64,000 nucleotides of DNA from an uncultured Clostridia bacterium (GTDB taxonomy: Bacteria > Bacillota > Clostridia > Oscillospirales > Acutalibacteraceae). Both the position numbers and the translations under genes were made by a program. A model generated the notes under the pieces. The model had not been told where the DNA came from. It ran no database searches and saw only the letters and a list, made by a program, of their open reading frames with translations. The stretch is taken from the NCBI GenBank assembly GCA_944384995.1, contig CALWVN010000001.1, forward strand, positions 372,001 to 436,000, in the 5' to 3' direction. Shown here piece by piece: positions 51,452 through 59,387 of the stretch; position 1 is the first letter of the stretch; each line of letters begins with the position of its first letter.

Positions 51452-53299
51452 CTAATCGGCGTTTTCGGCCTCCACCTGCTTTACAACCTCCTGCGGGATC
51501 GCCTCGCCATGCCTGACAACCAAAATGCACAGCACACTCAAAACAAATGCGATCGGGCTGTAATAGAACAGGGACAAATACGTTCCGCTGAGCATGGCGA
51601 CAATACCGTAAACGATCGGCGAAGCGATCTGCGCAGAGAAAGTCGCTGTGTAATAGTAGCCCGTGAATGTCCCGACCTTTTCCACACCGCCGATTTCCAA
51701 GACCAGCGGCAGCGTGTTGACGGTGATCAGCATATTGGCAGCTCCCCCGAGCACAAGGACCGGATAGATGAGGATCTTGAGAATATCAATGACATCATTG
51801 AGCGACGCATTGACCGCTTCAAGCGCCTGCCCACGGTCAGCCTCGGTCAACTGCAGATCAAACTGTGCGTTGGCGGCGTTGACTATCGCGGTGAAATCAA
51901 AGCCCTCAGCAGTAATTTCCTCATCAAATGCCTGATATTTTGCCGTTTCCGCGGCGGAAAGTGATTCACCGTTCAAGTAAGCGATATACGAATCCATTTC
52001 AACTAAGGCATCATCCTTGAGCGAATGCGCATCATTATAGGTATCAATCTGATCGACCACATTCGTGTAAACCTTGTTGGTCGAATTGAAAGACCCTACG
52101 CTGAAACCGTCCTGTGCGATGAGCACATTGAAAATGCCGAAGAACACGACGAAAGCTAAAATGAAGACGGCAAGACCCGCAAGAATGGTCTTTTTTCTGC
52201 CGAACTTTGTGCCGAGCTTACCGGCAGGCAGCGCGGCAGCAGCGGAGCAGACCGCAAAAATCGCCATAAGGATCGTTGCCTGACTTGTTTCCATATGGAG
52301 GATCTCAGCAGCAAACAGCGAGAAAAAGGTCTGGATGGCATTGGACCCGCAGAACAGGAAGAAAAGCCCCATAAGCATGAAAATCAGGCTCTTTCGCTCA
52401 GCGCCGGAAAGCTTTTGTGCTCTGCGTTCCGCTTTTTCGCGCCGTTTGGCTTCTTTTTCGGCGGCGCGGTGGGCGGCAGCGTCCATTTGCATATTCTGCT
52501 CGGCGAGGGCGGCGATGCGGCTGTCCGGTTCCTTGACTTTCAGAAGGACAACCAGCATCCCGAGGAGCATAACGACCGAACCGATCAGGAAAACATACGG
52601 ATATGTACGTTCCTCATTGGCGGCGTTGACCTCGATACCGGTCACGGCGGTGTAAATCAAAGTCACGATGGTACCGGCGATCATGCCGATGAGGCTCCCC
52701 AAGCCACCCATCAAATTTATAATGGCGTTGCCCTCCGAACGAAGGGCGGGCGGCGTGAGGTCGGGCATCAGAGCCACCACAGGCGCGCGCCAAAGGGACA
52801 TGACGAACACAAAGAGAATAATGCAAAGCATGGTAACGGGCAGCGAACCGCGCAGTGCACAGATTGGAATCAGCGCAAACAGCACTGCACAGATCGGCGC
52901 GCCGAACGCTATGAATGGACGGCGTTTGCCGAGCCGGGAATGGCAGCGGTCAGACAACTTACCGAAGGTAGGCTGGAAGATCACGCCGAAAATGTTGTCA
53001 AAGGTCATGATGATACCGATGAACAACGGGACAAGCGTGATACCGCCGCCTACAAGATTGACATCCTCCCCCTGCGCTGCGGCAAAACGCGCGAGGAACG
53101 GCAGGCTTTCATTGAGCTTGGCACTCCACTGTGCCACCATGGAAGAATTGCCGAGAAGATGGTTAAGTATTTTTGTGATGTACGGATCGTAAATCGCCCA
53201 GGCGATCGACGACGCCAGGAAGCCGAACCCGGTCAAGATCGTGTGCCAATAATTCAGCTTTCCTTTTTTTTCACAAAACAGCTCTTTCTTTTCTTCCAC
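51452..53299 (-). CDS. MFS transporter (SLC45/GPH-like) with an extended extracytoplasmic insert
   Basis: A 615-residue transporter with about 12 membrane segments. The tract 'FQPTFGKLSDRCHSRLGKRRPFIAFGAP' is typical of SLC45/sucrose-type and GPH-like MFS carriers. A basic, helical loop lies mid-protein (about 270-305, 'AAEKEAKRREKAERRAQK'), and a ~110-residue hydrophilic insert (about 390-500) separates two late helices on the outside. The likely start is GTG 53299, 8 nt after AAGGAG; a GTG three codons earlier is also open. Monocistronic. Probably a sugar or disaccharide carrier; the insert is unusual. Confidence 0.82.
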   Translation of the reverse strand: MEEKKELFCEKKGKLNYWHTILTGFGFLASSIAWAIYDPYITKILNHLLGNSSMVAQWSAKLNESLPFLARFAAAQGEDVNLVGGGITLVPLFIGIIMTFDNIFGVIFQPTFGKLSDRCHSRLGKRRPFIAFGAPICAVLFALIPICALRGSLPVTMLCIILFVFVMSLWRAPVVALMPDLTPPALRSEGNAIINLMGGLGSLIGMIAGTIVTLIYTAVTGIEVNAANEERTYPYVFLIGSVVMLLGMLVVLLKVKEPDSRIAALAEQNMQMDAAAHRAAEKEAKRREKAERRAQKLSGAERKSLIFMLMGLFFLFCGSNAIQTFFSLFAAEILHMETSQATILMAIFAVCSAAAALPAGKLGTKFGRKKTILAGLAVFILAFVVFFGIFNVLIAQDGFSVGSFNSTNKVYTNVVDQIDTYNDAHSLKDDALVEMDSYIAYLNGESLSAAETAKYQAFDEEITAEGFDFTAIVNAANAQFDLQLTEADRGQALEAVNASLNDVIDILKILIYPVLVLGGAANMLITVNTLPLVLEIGGVEKVGTFTGYYYTATFSAQIASPIVYGIVAMLSGTYLSLFYYSPIAFVLSVLCILVVRHGEAIPQEVVKQVEAENAD

Positions 53300-53367
53300 T
53301 GCATACACTCCTTTTCTAAGTTTCTTGGTATATCATAACAGATTCCAATAGAGAAAGCAATCAACAC

Positions 53368-54684
53368 TTATTCATCATGCTGTTGTTGTTCACGCTCACG
53401 GCGGCGCGCACGCTTGCGCTTTTCAAGTTTTTTCCTCCGAATGCGCATCACGACGATTTCCAGAACTACGAGCGCTGCAACCACAAGCACAGCCGCGATC
53501 ACACGCCCTGCGGTAACGGTGGTGCCCCCCGAATCCTCGGTACGGTTTGTAAGGCCCGCTACCGCCATGCGCAAAGCATAATTCGCCTGCATCAGGCTGT
53601 TTTCGGAAACCGGCGCGGACAGCGCGTCGCGCGCGGCGGAAATCGCATCCTTGAGCTCGTTTGCGGAATCCGTACTGCAAAGCGTCACATCGATCTGCTG
53701 CGCGGAAGCCAGTGCGGTAGAAAGGCGGTTTTCCTGCGTGGAAACGCGCGCATAATATTCGCAAAGTTCTGTGATATGGTTCGTAATGATCACGCTGTAC
53801 CCGCGCGCGGTCACATCGTTGTAACCGATATAATTGTCTTCCCGGTCGCCGCAGAGCTCGGGATCGGTCATATCGATCACGCCCCTGCCCGTGTCGGCAA
53901 ATTCGGACATGACTGAGTCGCCGAACACGACGCTGTAGGAATTGGAGCTTGCAAGCAGCGTGCCCACTGCGCCCGCCGACAGCGTGCGCGAAACGGCAGA
54001 CTTGGCGCTGAAAATCACATTGCCTGTATAGGCGGAAATAACCAAAGGCATTTGGGTCTTGGACTGCATCCAATCCGAAACTTCGCCGCGGTCGCCGCGT
54101 GCAAGGAACACAACATTGCCGAGCGTCCCCTCGGTGCTTAGCTGCTCATATACTTCATCACGGGAATCCCAAACGCCGTCTAACAAAAGCAGCACGCCGC
54201 TCTCCTTTGCCGCCGCTATAGCTTCGGAAAGCGTCGGAACGGTATATTCCGTGATGGACTCATGCAGATTGCCCGTCCCGTTGCGCAGATGGCAGGCGGA
54301 AAGCGCATGATAGCCGATCTCGGACACGTTGCGGTCCAGCACATTGCCGAGCTCGTCCACACACATGCGCGAAAGATTTTCATCCGTCATCAAAACAAAA
54401 TAGTTGTCTGCGGTTTTGCGCACATGTACATACACCATATCCGCGCCCGCCTCTGCAGCGGCCGTGATCGCCGCAGCGGAATTTTCCGGGTACTGACTGG
54501 TATCGCCGTATTTTGACACCGCCAAAAGCCTGCCCGACGGGTCGCGCAGCGCCGAAGCGATGTCTGCAATGCGCGTCGCCGCATCCGTACCATCCGCTTC
54601 CGCTGCGAACGCGGGAACCGAGCAGACAAGCAGGAGCAGCACTGTAAGCAGCGCGCCGATCCGAGCTTTTACACCGTTACGCAT
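53368..54684 (-). CDS. GDPD-like membrane-anchored protein lacking catalytic residues
   Basis: A 438-residue protein with a Sec signal peptide (about 1-27), a glycerophosphodiester phosphodiesterase-like TIM barrel (about 50-310), a helical region, one C-terminal membrane segment and a basic tail. The GDPD scaffold is clear ('PENSAAAITAAAEAGADMV'), but the HRG motif reads SKYG, the E-x-D pair reads Y-x-H in 'VYVHV', and the HD motif reads TD in 'LMTDENLSRM'. It therefore probably binds a glycerophospho-glycan without cleaving it. It may act at teichoic or lipoteichoic acids; this is inference. GGGAGG precedes the ATG. Confidence 0.85.
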   Translation of the reverse strand: MRNGVKARIGALLTVLLLLVCSVPAFAAEADGTDAATRIADIASALRDPSGRLLAVSKYGDTSQYPENSAAAITAAAEAGADMVYVHVRKTADNYFVLMTDENLSRMCVDELGNVLDRNVSEIGYHALSACHLRNGTGNLHESITEYTVPTLSEAIAAAKESGVLLLLDGVWDSRDEVYEQLSTEGTLGNVVFLARGDRGEVSDWMQSKTQMPLVISAYTGNVIFSAKSAVSRTLSAGAVGTLLASSNSYSVVFGDSVMSEFADTGRGVIDMTDPELCGDREDNYIGYNDVTARGYSVIITNHITELCEYYARVSTQENRLSTALASAQQIDVTLCSTDSANELKDAISAARDALSAPVSENSLMQANYALRMAVAGLTNRTEDSGGTTVTAGRVIAAVLVVAALVVLEIVVMRIRRKKLEKRKRARRREREQQQHDE

Positions 54685-54727
54685 AAAGTTCCTCCCAAAA
54701 TCCAAAAAGCTCTGTTTATTAAAATTA

Positions 54728-54756
54728 AGTATACCAAATTCGCCTATATTTTACAA
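54728..54756 (-). promoter_or_regulatory. Promoter of GDPD-like gene
   Basis: Minus-strand TTGTAA (54756-54751), 17 bp, TATACT (54733-54728). Confidence 0.7.
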
Positions 54757-54870
54757 GTGCGGAATTGTGCTTTTACACCGATTTTACACAAAAAAACACC
54801 AAATATTGTGTAATTTTCAATTTGCACAAAAAAGGTAGTTAAAATTTTACTGTACCGCTGTTTTTTTGGC

Positions 54871-54900
54871 TTGATTGCGGTGCGCGGCTTGTGCTAAAAT
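54871..54900 (+). promoter_or_regulatory. Promoter of XRE-nth-dnaD-dnaI operon
   Basis: TTGATT (54871-54876), 18 bp, TAAAAT (54895-54900). Confidence 0.65.
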
Positions 54901-54934
54901 AGGATTCGATTCGACGGAAAGGAGGCGCTTTGCG

Positions 54935-55165
54935 GTGTCCTTCGGGCAAAATCTGAAAAATTTAAGATGTGCAAAGCTGCCGCCCTTAACGCAGACCGAT
55001 CTTGCGAACGCCATCGGTGTGACACAGCGCAAGATTTCCTTTTTGGAGACGGGTGCTTCCGAACCCTCGCTGCGCGACATCGTGGCAATTTGCCGCTATT
55101 TCAGCGTTTCCGCCGACTATCTTTTGGGCCTGCCCCGTGATATGGAGTTTCCGGATCAACCATGA
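54935..55165 (+). CDS. Small XRE-family HTH regulator
   Basis: A 76-residue protein that is essentially one Cro/C1-type helix-turn-helix ('LTQTDLANAIGVTQRKISFL', about 18-37) and a short helical end. The start is GTG 54935, with AAGGAGG 9 nt upstream; the upstream open frame overlaps the promoter. The stop overlaps the nth ATG (ATGA). It may regulate this operon or act on distant targets; no partner such as a toxin is seen. Confidence 0.82.
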   Translation: MSFGQNLKNLRCAKLPPLTQTDLANAIGVTQRKISFLETGASEPSLRDIVAICRYFSVSADYLLGLPRDMEFPDQP

Positions 55166-55788
55166 CGAAAAAAGAACGCGCACTAAAGGCCGTTGAGGCT
55201 TTAAAACAAGAATATCCCGACGCGCTGTGTTCCTTGGAAGCGCAGAACCCGTTGGAGCTTTTGATTGCCACCCGGCTGTCGGCGCAGTGCACCGACGCAC
55301 GGGTGAATTTGGTTACGCCCGTTTTGTTTGCAAAATACAAGACGCTTGACGATTATTGCGAGGCACGCGTGGAGGATGTGGAGGAGATCATCCATTCCTG
55401 CGGTTTTTACCACGGCAAGGCGCGCGATATTATCGGTATGGCGCAGAAGATCAGATCGGATTTCGGCGGGCGTGTACCGGATACCATTGAGGCGCTCACG
55501 ACGCTGCCCGGCGTGGGCAGAAAGACTGCGAACCTAATCGTCGGCGATGTGTACCATAAGCCTGCCGTGGTCACGGATACGCACCTCATCCGCCTTGCGA
55601 ACCGCATCGGGCTTGTGGAAACGAAAGAGCCCGTTAAGGTGGAAACGGCGCTTCGAAAGCTGCTGCCGCCGGACGAGAGCAACGACTTCTGCCACCGCTG
55701 TGTGCTGCACGGCAGGGCCGTATGTACCGCGCGCAAAGCACACTGCGAAAGCTGCGCGCTCAATTCCTTTTGCAAAAAGAACATATAG
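55162..55788 (+). CDS. nth: Endonuclease III (DNA glycosylase/AP lyase)
   Basis: A 208-residue enzyme that excises oxidised pyrimidines and nicks abasic sites. The helix-hairpin-helix 'LPGVGRKTAN' carries the catalytic Lys, the Asp in 'VTDTHLIRLANRIGL' completes the active site, and the C-terminal iron-sulfur motif C-x6-C-x2-C-x5-C is intact. It is coupled to the XRE gene by a 4-nt overlap and followed at 12 nt by a DnaD-like gene, giving an nth-dnaD-dnaI arrangement. Confidence 0.97.
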   Translation: MTKKERALKAVEALKQEYPDALCSLEAQNPLELLIATRLSAQCTDARVNLVTPVLFAKYKTLDDYCEARVEDVEEIIHSCGFYHGKARDIIGMAQKIRSDFGGRVPDTIEALTTLPGVGRKTANLIVGDVYHKPAVVTDTHLIRLANRIGLVETKEPVKVETALRKLLPPDESNDFCHRCVLHGRAVCTARKAHCESCALNSFCKKNI

Positions 55789-55799
55789 GATGACGACCC

Positions 55800-56834
55800 A
55801 TGTATAAACCAAACCCGAATTGTTACGGCGCGATGTTTGCCATTCCGGCTCTCGCCGCCGATCATTTTACCGAGGCTACTGCGGACGACTTGAAAGTCCT
55901 TTTGTGTATTTTTCGAGACCCGAGCGGCGGCATTTCCATAGACAATCTTTCCGCAGCGCTGAAGCTCTCGGCAGATAAAGTGCTCGCGTCGCTCGATTTT
56001 TGGGTATCGCGCGGCGTGCTTTTATTTACGGATGAGCAGGGCAACACAAAGTTTGTGCCGCGCGCACAGCGTACAACGGCATCCGAGATGCCGGCGCAAA
56101 AACCCGCCTCCCCCCTCCCCGCCGCAAAGCCCGCCGTTGCGCAGACGCTCCCGACGCCGGAGATCCCGAAGCCGACCATGGCACAGATCGCCGCGCGCCT
56201 TGCGGAGGACGATACAGTCAAAAGCCTGTTTTTGGAGGCGCAGCGCATACTCGGGCGCACCTTTGGGCTGGATGTGCAATCGACGCTTTTGACTTTATAT
56301 GATACCTACGGGCTGCAAAAAGAAGTTATTTTGACGCTGCTGCAGCACCTGACCGAAAAAGGGCGCGGGTCTACCGCCAACATTCTGAAGGTCGGTAAAA
56401 TTTGGGCGCAGCACGAGATCGAGACGCTAGACGATGCGAACGAATACATCAAAAACGACGCAGCCGCAACGCAGTTGTTCCGCTCACTTGCCGCTGCAGT
56501 CGGGATCGCGACCCCGCGCCCGACGCCCAAGCAGACGGAATACATCCTTTCCTGGCAGGGCATGGGCTTTTCGGCAGATATGCTGATCAAAGCCTATGAG
56601 GAAATGGCGGAACGCACGGGGAAAGTCTCGTTCGCGTATATGGATAAGATCCTGAAAAACTGGTATGCAAACGGGCTGAAAACACCGAACGCGGTAGATG
56701 AAAGCTATAAAGCGGCTTCTGCCGCACGTAAGAGCGCGGGAGACCGCAGTACATCATACAATTTGGATGAGGCGCTGCAAAAAGCGACCCTCTCTGCAAA
56801 GAAGCTCGCAGAAAGAAAGAATACGGAGCAGTAA
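55800..56834 (+). CDS. dnaD: DnaD/DnaB-II-like replication initiation protein
   Basis: A 344-residue protein with an N-terminal winged-helix-like region (about 1-90), a Pro/Ala-rich linker (about 95-128) and two DnaB_2/DnaD-type helical domains (about 130-215 and 225-300; the second contains 'YILSWQGMGFSADMLIKAYEEM' and ends near 'KILKNWYANG'). DnaD helps load the replicative helicase in Firmicutes. It lies 12 nt after nth and 2 nt before the dnaI-like gene, matching its role. The start has only a weak AGGATG site, so expression may depend on coupling. Confidence 0.88.
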   Translation: MYKPNPNCYGAMFAIPALAADHFTEATADDLKVLLCIFRDPSGGISIDNLSAALKLSADKVLASLDFWVSRGVLLFTDEQGNTKFVPRAQRTTASEMPAQKPASPLPAAKPAVAQTLPTPEIPKPTMAQIAARLAEDDTVKSLFLEAQRILGRTFGLDVQSTLLTLYDTYGLQKEVILTLLQHLTEKGRGSTANILKVGKIWAQHEIETLDDANEYIKNDAAATQLFRSLAAAVGIATPRPTPKQTEYILSWQGMGFSADMLIKAYEEMAERTGKVSFAYMDKILKNWYANGLKTPNAVDESYKAASAARKSAGDRSTSYNLDEALQKATLSAKKLAERKNTEQ

Positions 56835-56836
56835 GC

Positions 56837-57808
56837 ATGGGATATGCAAAGCAAATTTACACGCGCGCCGCTGAGATTTTACGGCAGCGCCGCGAGCAGG
56901 CGGAAACGCAGGCGCTTATGCGCAAGGCACAGGTACTGAAGGTGTGCCCGGAGATCGAAGAGATCGAACGCCAAATGGCGCAGACGGGGCTTGCCGCCGT
57001 GCACGCCATCAGTGCGGGAGAAAAAGCCGAGGAAGCCGTGCGCGCGCTTGCCGTTCGGAATTTGGAGTTGCAGGAAAAACGGCGGGAATTGCTTGCACAG
57101 CACGGATTTCCCGCAGACTGCCTGCATCCCGTTTACACCTGTCCAAAATGCAGCGATACGGGCTCGGTTGACGGGCAGATGTGCGACTGCCATAAAAAGC
57201 TGCTGCGCGACCTTGCATACCGGGAGCTTGCAAGCGAGAGTCCGCTCAAGCTGTCGGATTTTGACAGTTTCCGTTTGGATGTATACGATACCGTACCAAA
57301 TGCCGACGGTTTGATCCCGCGCGAGGAAATGGAAGCGATCCTGCGCATCTGTCAAAATTACGCGGATACTTTTTCGGATAAGGCGCAAAGTCTGTTCATG
57401 TACGGTAAAACTGGGCTTGGGAAAACACATCTTTCGCTTGCCATCGCTGCCGCCGCGATCGAAAAGGGGTACGGCGTGGTATACGGTTCGGCACAAACCC
57501 TGTTTGGAAAATTGGAAAAGGAGCATTTCGGAAGGGAGCCCTATGCGGACACGGAAAGCCTTTTGACGGACTGTGACCTTTTGATTTTGGACGACCTCGG
57601 CGCGGAATATACCACGGGATTTACCAAAGCGGCAGTCTATAATATCGTCAACACCCGCCTTTTGTGCGCACGCCCGACCATTCTCAACAGCAATTTGACG
57701 TTCTCGGAGCTGGAAGCGCGATATTCCGACCGCGTGACGTCGCGTATTTTGGGCAGTTATACGGTACTGCATTTTGTGGGCAGTGATATGCGCATCCGCC
57801 TTCGCTGA
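56837..57808 (+). CDS. dnaI: Helicase loader-type AAA+ ATPase (DnaI/DnaC-like)
   Basis: A 323-residue protein with a coiled N-terminal region (about 1-90), a zinc-binding patch (C-x2-C ... C-x-C near 'CPKCSDTG' and 'CDCHKK'), and a AAA+ domain with Walker A 'GKTGLGKT' (about 190-197), Walker B 'LLILDDLG' and a sensor region 'SNLTFSEL'. The family loads the DnaB/DnaC replicative helicase on DNA. It follows the DnaD-like gene after 2 nt, which is the expected partner. GGAGC precedes the ATG. A terminator lies just after the gene. Confidence 0.92.
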   Translation: MGYAKQIYTRAAEILRQRREQAETQALMRKAQVLKVCPEIEEIERQMAQTGLAAVHAISAGEKAEEAVRALAVRNLELQEKRRELLAQHGFPADCLHPVYTCPKCSDTGSVDGQMCDCHKKLLRDLAYRELASESPLKLSDFDSFRLDVYDTVPNADGLIPREEMEAILRICQNYADTFSDKAQSLFMYGKTGLGKTHLSLAIAAAAIEKGYGVVYGSAQTLFGKLEKEHFGREPYADTESLLTDCDLLILDDLGAEYTTGFTKAAVYNIVNTRLLCARPTILNSNLTFSELEARYSDRVTSRILGSYTVLHFVGSDMRIRLR

Positions 57809-57829
57809 AATGCTTTATGCATAGCCTTT

Positions 57830-57870
57830 AACAGCTTTTGTGATTCAACTGCAAAAGCTGTTATTTTTTT
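57830..57870 (+). terminator. Terminator of XRE-nth-dnaD-dnaI operon
   Basis: AACAGCTTTTG (57830-57840) pairs with CAAAAGCTGTT (57852-57862), followed by a seven-T run. Confidence 0.9.
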
Positions 57871-57881
57871 CGAAAAAAACC

Positions 57882-57910
57882 TTGTATTTTACATACGGTC
57901 GGTGTATAAT
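57882..57910 (+). promoter_or_regulatory. Promoter of oxidoreductase gene
   Basis: TTGTAT (57882-57887), 17 bp, TATAAT (57905-57910). The -10 overlaps an in-frame ATG at 57909, ruling that ATG out as start. Confidence 0.75.
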
Positions 57911-57941
57911 GTCGGAAATTTTGCGAAACGGGATGAATGAT

Positions 57942-59243
57942 ATGCCGCAAAAACCGATTTCCGCCGTGATCGTCGGCGCGGGGCATCGCGCCATTATTTA
58001 TGCGAAGCTTGCGCTTCAAAAGCCGGAGCTTTTGAAAATCGTGGGCGTCGCCGACCCCGATCCCATCCGGCGTGAAAAGACGCGCGAGATGTTTGGCTTT
58101 CCCGAAGAAAACTGCTTTGAGGACGCTTCAGCGCTTGCCGCCGTACCGAAAATTGCGGATGCCGTAATCAACGGCACGATGGATCAGCAGCATGTGGAAA
58201 CCGCCATTCCCCTTTTGCAAAAGGGATACGACATGCTTCTTGAGAAGCCTTTCGCCACCAACGAGGCAGAAATGCGCCGCTTGGTAGACTGCGTGCGCAA
58301 AAACGGCAACAAGGTCATGATCTGCCATGTGCTGCGTTACACGCCGTTTTATCTTTCCATTAAAGAGCGTGTTGCCGCCGGCGAGATCGGGGATATCATC
58401 AACATCCAGATGAACGAGCACGTCAGCTACCATCACCTCTCGACATCGTACGTGCGCGGAAAGTGGGCGAATTCCGACGTATGCCATACGACGATGCTTT
58501 TGGCAAAGTGCTGCCACGATATAGATCTGATGATGTGGATGATGGCCGAAACACGCCCGGTGACGGTATGCTCCTTCGGCAGCAAATTCCAATTCAAGCC
58601 CGAAAACGCACCGAAGGAAGCGGGTACGCGCTGCCTTGTAGACTGTCCGTTGGTGGAGACCTGCCGGTATTCCGCTAAGCGGCTGTATCTCGATCAGCCC
58701 GAGCGCTGGGCGTTCTATATTTGGGATAAGCTTGAAGGGATCGAGCACCCCACCGAGCAGGACCGCATTCAGCTGCTGAAAGGCGACAGCAACTACGGCA
58801 GATGCATTTACAAGTGCAACAACAACGTGGTGGATCACCAGTCCGTGCTTGTGAATTTCGAAAGCGGTGCGACGGGCACGCACAATATGGTCGGCGGCGC
58901 TTCCAAATCGGAACGGCGCATCCATATCATCGGCACGCTCGGCGAAATTTACGGGGACTTTGAGGAATCCAAGTTCTATGTCTCAAAGATCCACCCGACA
59001 AAGACCGACGAAAAAATTGTGGAAGAGGTCGATCTGCACGTCACGGGCGATATGGTCGGCGCATACGGCGGGCACGGCGGCGGCGACGAACGGCTGGCGG
59101 AGGATTTCGTCAACTTTTTACAGGGCGGCGAGACCAGCCTTGCCTGCACGTCGATCTTCGACTCCGTGGCGGGGCATTTGTGCGTATATCTCGCCGACCG
59201 TTCGCGCGAACAGAACGGGATGCCGCAGGAAGTCATTTTATAA
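57942..59243 (+). CDS. Gfo/Idh/MocA-family oxidoreductase
   Basis: A ~433-residue NAD(P)-dependent dehydrogenase-like protein. The Rossmann nucleotide loop is 'VIVGAGHRAIIYAK' (about 8-21), and the family's 'EKPFATNEAEMRRL' follows at about 97. The C-terminal half has the Gfo/Idh/MocA beta-sheet with a cluster of Cys/His ('LAKCCHDIDLMMWM', C-x3-C 'CPLVETC'). It probably oxidises or reduces a sugar or inositol-type substrate. The start is uncertain: ATG at 57942 has GGGATG upstream; ATG 57933 is also possible. ATG 57909 overlaps the promoter. Monocistronic. Confidence 0.88.
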   Translation: MPQKPISAVIVGAGHRAIIYAKLALQKPELLKIVGVADPDPIRREKTREMFGFPEENCFEDASALAAVPKIADAVINGTMDQQHVETAIPLLQKGYDMLLEKPFATNEAEMRRLVDCVRKNGNKVMICHVLRYTPFYLSIKERVAAGEIGDIINIQMNEHVSYHHLSTSYVRGKWANSDVCHTTMLLAKCCHDIDLMMWMMAETRPVTVCSFGSKFQFKPENAPKEAGTRCLVDCPLVETCRYSAKRLYLDQPERWAFYIWDKLEGIEHPTEQDRIQLLKGDSNYGRCIYKCNNNVVDHQSVLVNFESGATGTHNMVGGASKSERRIHIIGTLGEIYGDFEESKFYVSKIHPTKTDEKIVEEVDLHVTGDMVGAYGGHGGGDERLAEDFVNFLQGGETSLACTSIFDSVAGHLCVYLADRSREQNGMPQEVIL

Positions 59244-59257
59244 GAATCCAACATAAA

Positions 59258-59312
59258 AACAAACCGCATTGCACAGGAACTTCTTGTTGCAATGCGGTTT
59301 GTTGTATTTTTT
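59258..59312 (+). terminator. Terminator of oxidoreductase gene
   Basis: AACAAACCGCATTGCA pairs with TGCAATGCGGTTTGTT (59288-59303), followed by a T-rich run. Confidence 0.88.
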
Positions 59313-59387
59313 TACCTTATGCAATGAAACATTGCGTGACATTTTGACAAAAATATGGTTCAATGGAATTGTAAAGGAGGTATCGGT

